A stretch of 7,089 bases of DNA. It comes from Halanaerobiaceae bacterium. GTDB lineage: Bacteria; Bacillota_F; Halanaerobiia; Halanaerobiales; CSSED10-376. The stretch's first letter is position 1. The number at the start of each line of letters is the position of its first letter. The notes beneath the pieces are model-generated. The model had not been told where the DNA came from, made no database searches, and was given only the letters and a program-made list of their open reading frames with translations. Shown piece after piece: positions 7,086 to 7,089 of this stretch. The stretch lies in assembly GCA_003557445.1 (NCBI GenBank), contig PWOK01000139.1, positions 1 to 7,089 of the forward strand, written 5' to 3'. A program made the translations under genes and the position numbers.

Positions 7086-7089
7086 GGCA

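Overview
The window is AT-rich and low in GC. All four genes lie on the minus strand, so transcription runs from high to low coordinates. The protein families (DUF5696, an NHL/TPR/Yip1 membrane protein, a MalF-type permease and an M24-like protein) and the Shine-Dalgarno style (GGGGAGG, AAAGGTGA) point to a Gram-positive-type low-GC Firmicute. The many Asp/Glu residues and acidic insertions in the exported proteins would fit a halophilic anaerobe such as a member of Halanaerobiales. That placement is inference from sequence flavour, not proof.

Region by region, in the direction of transcription: (1) 7085-6147 is the 3' part of a gene for an M24 (aminopeptidase P / creatinase fold) family protein. 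Its N-terminal domain is cut by the window edge, and most of the expected metal ligands appear to be replaced. (2) 6146-5884 is a 263-bp intergenic region with a near-consensus sigma-A promoter (TTGACA, 17 bp, TAAAAT). A 24-bp dyad overlaps its -35 box. Downstream lies a leader of about 170 nt containing a second possible -10 box, an exact 8-bp tandem repeat and an 11-bp inverted repeat. (3) 5883-3715 begins with TTG and encodes a 722-residue exported membrane protein: signal peptide, six-bladed NHL-like propeller, TPR-like helices, one membrane helix, then a Yip1 domain. (4) 3682-911 encodes a 923-residue secreted DUF5696 protein with a likely beta-rich N-terminal half and a (beta/alpha)8-barrel-like C-terminal half. 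(5) 914-9 encodes a six-helix MalF-type carbohydrate ABC permease with an EAA loop. Its start overlaps the previous stop as ATGA.

Genes 3 to 5 form a tight operon (31-bp gap, then a 4-bp overlap) that must continue past position 1. A second permease and a solute-binding protein are expected nearby but are not in the window. The working picture is a carbohydrate uptake locus. The DUF5696 protein would act outside the cell on a glycan, possibly as a glycoside hydrolase-like enzyme. The propeller/TPR/Yip1 protein would be a membrane-anchored accessory or sensor, and the permease would import the product. Substrate and biochemical roles cannot be read from this sequence. No mobile elements, CRISPR arrays, tRNA or rRNA genes were seen.
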